Below are positions 60,320 to 64,000 of a DNA stretch of 64,000 nucleotides, in pieces (the first letter of the stretch is position 1; each line of letters opens with the position of its first letter). The DNA lies in assembly GCA_000949895.1 (NCBI GenBank), contig JWIT01000003.1, forward strand, positions 248,001-312,000, in the 5' to 3' direction. A program made the translations under genes and the position numbers. The notes under the pieces are model-generated. The model was not told where the DNA came from. It saw only the letters and a list, made by a program, of their open reading frames with translations, and did not search any database. Source of the DNA: Agrobacterium arsenijevicii. GTDB lineage: Bacteria > Pseudomonadota > Alphaproteobacteria > Rhizobiales > Rhizobiaceae.

Positions 60320-61453
60320 ATGAACACAGTAATGGCGGCGACCGGGTTTCTGACCGGCTATATCGTGCCCTTCGTCCTCGTCCTTTCCCTGCTCGTTTTT
60401 GTTCATGAAATGGGCCACTACCTTGTCGGCCGCTGGAGCGGCATTCGCTCCACCGCCTTTTCCATCGGTTTCGGCCCGGAGCTGATCGGCTTTACCGACC
60501 GGCATGGCACAAGGTGGAAGATTTCCGCCATACCGCTCGGCGGCTACGTAAAATTCTTTGGCGACGAGGATGCCTCCAGCAAGCCGGATAGTTCCGGCCT
60601 GTCGCATATGTCGCTGGAGGAGAGGGCGCAGACGCTTTCCGGCGCAAAGCTCTGGAAAAGAGCGGCGACGGTTGCCGCAGGGCCTATAGCCAACTTCATT
60701 CTCGCCATTCTGATCTTTGCGGTGCTGTTCGGTGTCTATGGTCGGATGATTGCCGATCCCGTCGTGGCGGAAGTGCGTGAAAACAGCGCGGCCGCCGCAG
60801 CCGGTGTGCACCCCGGTGACCGCCTGGTGGCGATCGACGGTGAAAAGGTGAAGACGTTTGAGGATGTCCGCCGTTATGTCGGCATCCGGCCGGGCACGCC
60901 GATCACCGTGACCGTCGAAAGGGCGGGCGAGGAGCTGAAGCTGCCGATGGTTCCGACCCGCACCGAAACCACGGACCAGTTCGGCAACAAGCTGGAAATG
61001 GGCATCATCGGCATCGTTACCGACCAGAGCAGCGGCAATTTCCGTCACATCGAGTATTCGCCGTCTGAGGCGCTGCTCGAGGGCGTGCGCGAAACGGGCC
61101 ATGTCATTACCGGTACTTTCAACTATATCGGCAACCTTGTGACCGGGCGCATGAACGCCGATCAGCTCGGCGGTCCGGTCCGTGTCGCGCAGGCTTCCGG
61201 CCAGATGGCGACGCTCGGCATTTCGGCCGTCATCCAGCTCGCCGCCGTTCTTTCCGTCTCGATCGGTCTTTTGAACCTGATGCCTGTCCCGGTTCTGGAC
61301 GGCGGACATCTGGTGTTTTATGCAATCGAGGCGATCCGTGGAAGGCCGCTTGGTGCCGGTGCGCAAGAGGTTGCCTTCCGTATCGGCATGGCAATGATTT
61401 TGGGTCTTATGGTTTTTGCAACATGGAATGATATCAGCAGCTTGATTGGCTGA
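60320..61453 (+). CDS. rseP: RseP site-2 intramembrane metalloprotease
   Basis: RseP cuts transmembrane segments such as anti-sigma factors and signal peptide remnants. The 377-residue protein has a Zn-binding HEMGH near residue 29-33 in the first membrane helix (LLVFVHEMGHYLVGRWSG), a PDZ domain in the periplasmic loop (about 125-195, AAAAGVHPGDRLVAIDGEKV) and the C-terminal LDGG motif (MPVPVLDGGHLVFYAIEAIRG) in the last helices. It has only one PDZ domain, as is usual in alphaproteobacteria. bamA follows after about 200 bp. Confidence 0.96.
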   Translation: MNTVMAATGFLTGYIVPFVLVLSLLVFVHEMGHYLVGRWSGIRSTAFSIGFGPELIGFTDRHGTRWKISAIPLGGYVKFFGDEDASSKPDSSGLSHMSLEERAQTLSGAKLWKRAATVAAGPIANFILAILIFAVLFGVYGRMIADPVVAEVRENSAAAAAGVHPGDRLVAIDGEKVKTFEDVRRYVGIRPGTPITVTVERAGEELKLPMVPTRTETTDQFGNKLEMGIIGIVTDQSSGNFRHIEYSPSEALLEGVRETGHVITGTFNYIGNLVTGRMNADQLGGPVRVAQASGQMATLGISAVIQLAAVLSVSIGLLNLMPVPVLDGGHLVFYAIEAIRGRPLGAGAQEVAFRIGMAMILGLMVFATWNDISSLIG

Positions 61454-61652
61454 GGATAGTGTTTTAACGGTTTTGTTAGTTGGTTGTTTACCTTGTTTTT
61501 ATCCCGAAGTGGCGAATGCGCCACTCTGGATCACGAAGTAAACAGAATTTAACGTTCTGACTTGCTTGTAGGGGAAAAGCAGGTAAAACGACGCACATGG
61601 CCGGAGTCGGGTTCCGCCCGCTGAGGGACAACGTAAAAAGGTAAGAATTGAA
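61454..61652. other. 199 bp gap between rseP and bamA
   Basis: T-rich sequence follows rseP (TTTTGTTAGTTGGTTGTTT, 61471-61489), then AAGGTAAGAATTGAA just before the bamA ATG. This is likely the bamA promoter; no operator is recognised. Confidence 0.45.
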
Positions 61653-63983
61653 ATGAAGGCTGGTTCAAGATTTTTGAACGCGGTGTCGGCGGTTGCGCTG
61701 TCTGCTGGTGTTTCTTCGGTTGCGGGCCTTGGCGTGCTTGCCTCTGCTGGTGTTGCGAATGCAGCCGTCATCAGCAAGATCGATGTTCGCGGGGCCGAGA
61801 GGTCCGGTGCGGACTCCGTGCGCTCCAACATCACCATTGCGCCGGGTAAGAACTTTTCCAATTCGGATATCGATGAATCGGTGAAGCGTCTTTACGCCAC
61901 CGGTTACTTCTCGAATGTCTCCATGCGCGTTTCCGGCAGCACGCTGGTCGTGACGGTGAATGAAAACCAGCTCGTCAATCAGGTGGTCTTCAACGGTAAC
62001 CGCAAGATCAAGGACGACAAGCTCGCCGGCATCGTGCAGACCCAGCCGCTCGGCCCGTTCAATCAAGCTATTGTTACGGCTGACATTGCCCGAATCAAGG
62101 AAGCCTATTCCGCGATCGGCCGCAGCGACGTCGAAATCACCACCCAGACCGCTTCCGTTGGTCAGGGCCGTGTGAACATCGCTTTCGTTATCAACGAGGG
62201 CGAGCGTACGAAGATCGGCCGCATCGATTTCGTCGGCAACAACTCCTACAGCGATGGTCGTCTGGCCGCTGTCATCAACACCAAGAAGTCCAACATGCTG
62301 TCGTTCCTGACACGCAAGGACGTCTATAACGAGGACAAGCTGCGCGCCGACGAAGAGGCGCTGCGCCAGTTCTACTACAACCGCGGTTATGCCGACTTCC
62401 GGGTCGTGTCCTCCGACGCTGTGCTTGACGAGTCCAAGAACGAATACAACATCTCCATCACGGTTGATGAAGGCAAGAAGTACGACTTCGGTAACGTCGC
62501 AGTCGAATCGACTGTTCCGGGTGTCGACGGTTCTGAGCTTCAGGGTCTCGTGGCAACCCACCAGGGTGCAAGCTACAGCGCCAAGGAAGTCCAGCAGAGC
62601 ATGGAAGCAATTTCCAAGCGCGTCGCCGGCGAGGGTTATCCTTTCGCCCGTGTAACGCCGCGCGGCGACCGCGACATGGCAGGCAACACCATCGGTGTGA
62701 CCTACATCGTCGATCAGGGCGAGCGCGCCTATGTCGAGCGCATTGAAATCCGCGGCAACACACGTACGCGTGACTATGTCATTCGTCGCGAGTTCGATAT
62801 TTCCGAAGGCGATGCATTCAACCAGACGATCATCACGGCTGCGAAGCGTCGTCTTGAAGCGCTCGGTTATTTCTCGAAGGTCAACGTCTCGACCGCCGGC
62901 GGCAGTGCGCCTGACCGCGTCGTCATCGTTGTCGACGTGGAAGACCAGTCGACGGGTTCGTTCGGTATCGGTGCGGGTTATTCTCAGAACGACGGCGTGC
63001 TGCTTGAAGCCTCCATCGAAGAGAAGAACTTCCTCGGTCGTGGCCAGTACATCCGTCTCGCTGCTGGTGCGGGCGAAGACGATGCGCGCAGCTATACGCT
63101 GTCCTTCACTGAGCCTTACTTCCTCGGTTACCGTCTGGCCGCAGGTTTCGATCTGTTCAAAAACCAGAGCAAGAACGAAAGCTACTATAACTACGACGAG
63201 CAGGGCTTTGCACTGCGCGTGACGGCGCCGATCACCGAGAACCTCTCGACGACGTTCAAGTACACCTACAAGCAGATCAACTACGAAGGTAAGAGCGGTT
63301 ACGACCAGAACGGTAATCTTGCTCAGCCATATGTTGATTTGATTGACAAGAATGGCGGCGACTGGACGCAGTCCATTATCTCGAACACGCTGAACTACAA
63401 TACGCTCGACGACCGCAACATGCCGCGTGAAGGCTGGCAGGCTGCGCTGACGAACGAATTTGCCGGTCTCGGCGGTGATTCCGAATATTACAAGATCTTC
63501 GCCAAGGCGCGTTATTACTACACGCTTTCGGATGAATACGACGTCATCGGCTCGCTCACCGGTCAGGCCGGTCATGTCATGCCGACAGGCGACAATCTGC
63601 TGGTATTCGATCAGTTCAAGTTCGGCGGCCGTCAGGTTCGTGGCTTCAAGAACGATGGTATCGGCCCGCGTATCGGTACGGACTCCATCGGTGGCACGAC
63701 CTACTTCGCCGCTTCTGCTGAAGTTACGGCCCCGATGCCTGGTATTCCGGAAGATTTCGGTCTTCGTCTCGCTGGTTTCGTCGATGCCGGTACGATGTAT
63801 GGCAACAAGGTTTCCACAACGCAGACTGTCAAGGACGACAATTCCATCCGTGCATCCGCCGGTATCGGTGTGATGTGGGCGTCGCCGTTTGGCCCGATCC
63901 GCGTCGACTACGCGGTACCGATCGCCAAGGAAGACTATGACGAGGAACAGCGTTTCCGGTTTGGCATGTCCAACACTTTCTGA
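61653..63983 (+). CDS. bamA: outer membrane protein assembly factor BamA
   Basis: BamA inserts beta-barrel proteins in the outer membrane. The 776 residues begin with a signal peptide (AVSAVALSAGVSSVAGLGVL) and five POTRA domains (about 40-440), for example VISKIDVRGAERSGADSVR, VVFNGNRKIKDDKLAG, RIDFVGNNSYSDGRLA and ERIEIRGNTRTRDYVIRREF. The beta-barrel starts near residue 450 (GFGIGAGYSQNDG region), the VRGF motif is QVRGFKNDGIGPR and the chain ends on a C-terminal strand with terminal Phe (RFRFGMSNTF). Codon bias is high. The rest of the cluster (skp/lpxD, fabZ) lies past the window end. Confidence 0.96.
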   Translation: MKAGSRFLNAVSAVALSAGVSSVAGLGVLASAGVANAAVISKIDVRGAERSGADSVRSNITIAPGKNFSNSDIDESVKRLYATGYFSNVSMRVSGSTLVVTVNENQLVNQVVFNGNRKIKDDKLAGIVQTQPLGPFNQAIVTADIARIKEAYSAIGRSDVEITTQTASVGQGRVNIAFVINEGERTKIGRIDFVGNNSYSDGRLAAVINTKKSNMLSFLTRKDVYNEDKLRADEEALRQFYYNRGYADFRVVSSDAVLDESKNEYNISITVDEGKKYDFGNVAVESTVPGVDGSELQGLVATHQGASYSAKEVQQSMEAISKRVAGEGYPFARVTPRGDRDMAGNTIGVTYIVDQGERAYVERIEIRGNTRTRDYVIRREFDISEGDAFNQTIITAAKRRLEALGYFSKVNVSTAGGSAPDRVVIVVDVEDQSTGSFGIGAGYSQNDGVLLEASIEEKNFLGRGQYIRLAAGAGEDDARSYTLSFTEPYFLGYRLAAGFDLFKNQSKNESYYNYDEQGFALRVTAPITENLSTTFKYTYKQINYEGKSGYDQNGNLAQPYVDLIDKNGGDWTQSIISNTLNYNTLDDRNMPREGWQAALTNEFAGLGGDSEYYKIFAKARYYYTLSDEYDVIGSLTGQAGHVMPTGDNLLVFDQFKFGGRQVRGFKNDGIGPRIGTDSIGGTTYFAASAEVTAPMPGIPEDFGLRLAGFVDAGTMYGNKVSTTQTVKDDNSIRASAGIGVMWASPFGPIRVDYAVPIAKEDYDEEQRFRFGMSNTF

Positions 63984-64000
63984 TATCGGCAGTCCAGAAC

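Noticed and set aside
1-64000. tRNA, rRNA, insertion sequences, phage or integrative elements
   Set aside because: I looked for clover-leaf sequences, rRNA words, transposase motifs and integrase/att arrangements and found none that hold.

Overview
This is a GC-rich (about 60%) stretch of an alphaproteobacterial chromosome. Gene content, gene order and protein sequences point to the Agrobacterium/Rhizobium group, very probably an Agrobacterium tumefaciens (fabrum, C58-like) main chromosome. The best markers are a 2115-residue apolipoprotein-like protein that matches the Growth Pole Ring protein (GPR) in length and architecture, a CckA kinase upstream of clpS-clpA, the rpsB-tsf-pyrH-frr-uppS-cdsA-rseP-bamA block, a solitary NDUFA12-type complex I subunit, and a RIME-like palindromic repeat. 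There are no rRNA or tRNA genes, no CRISPR array, no insertion sequence and no phage genes. The window is mostly core genome, and its oddities lie inside core loci.

Layout. 1-5.1 kb: end of a GNAT gene, the NDUFA12 homologue and a DUF2155 protein face an opposing aroQ-accB-accC-aat operon (shikimate pathway, fatty acid synthesis, N-end rule), with a DsbA-type oxidoreductase upstream. 5.3-8.8 kb: aminotransferase, an ArsR-type regulator divergent from a NIPSNAP/ABM gene pair, and an atypical short-chain dehydrogenase. 9-18.4 kb: rne, then amiC and the penicillin-binding protein 1A gene (envelope growth), prfB with a programmed frameshift, and an isochorismatase-like hydrolase. 18.4-23.1 kb: NAD kinase with a small secreted protein, a PhzF-like protein, and a Tet(M)-like ribosomal GTPase.

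23.2-30.4 kb: gpr, with fifteen tandem 22-residue repeats, diverges from an orphan Hpt protein. 30.5-34.3 kb: adrenodoxin-type ferredoxin, a candidate small RNA, a DUF922 protein, folP-folB-folK and a secreted protein. 34.4-45.8 kb: ycjF/ycjX, a SixA-like phosphatase, dksA, a FliO-like membrane protein, cckA and clpS-clpA. 45.8-51 kb: azlCD, two tandem PAP2-family genes with gene fossils between them, a LysR regulator and a DUF1989 protein. 51.1-54.9 kb: a four-gene RidA-GDPD-GNAT-HIT operon and eipB. 55.1-64 kb: the translation and envelope biogenesis block from rpsB to bamA.

How it fits together. Much of the window serves growth and division of a polar-growing cell: PBP1A, AmiC, GPR, UppS, CdsA, RseP, BamA, EipB, CckA and possibly the orphan Hpt protein. 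The least explained parts are the GPR repeat array and its AT-rich divergent promoter region, the PAP2 tandem duplication, the structured region at 30.85-31.1 kb, the chromosomal Tet(M)-like factor, and an SDR without the usual catalytic Tyr/Lys pair. Starts were revised from the longest reading frames where a Shine-Dalgarno sequence and family length agreed. Functional names rest on recognised motifs and recalled family knowledge; no database search was run.
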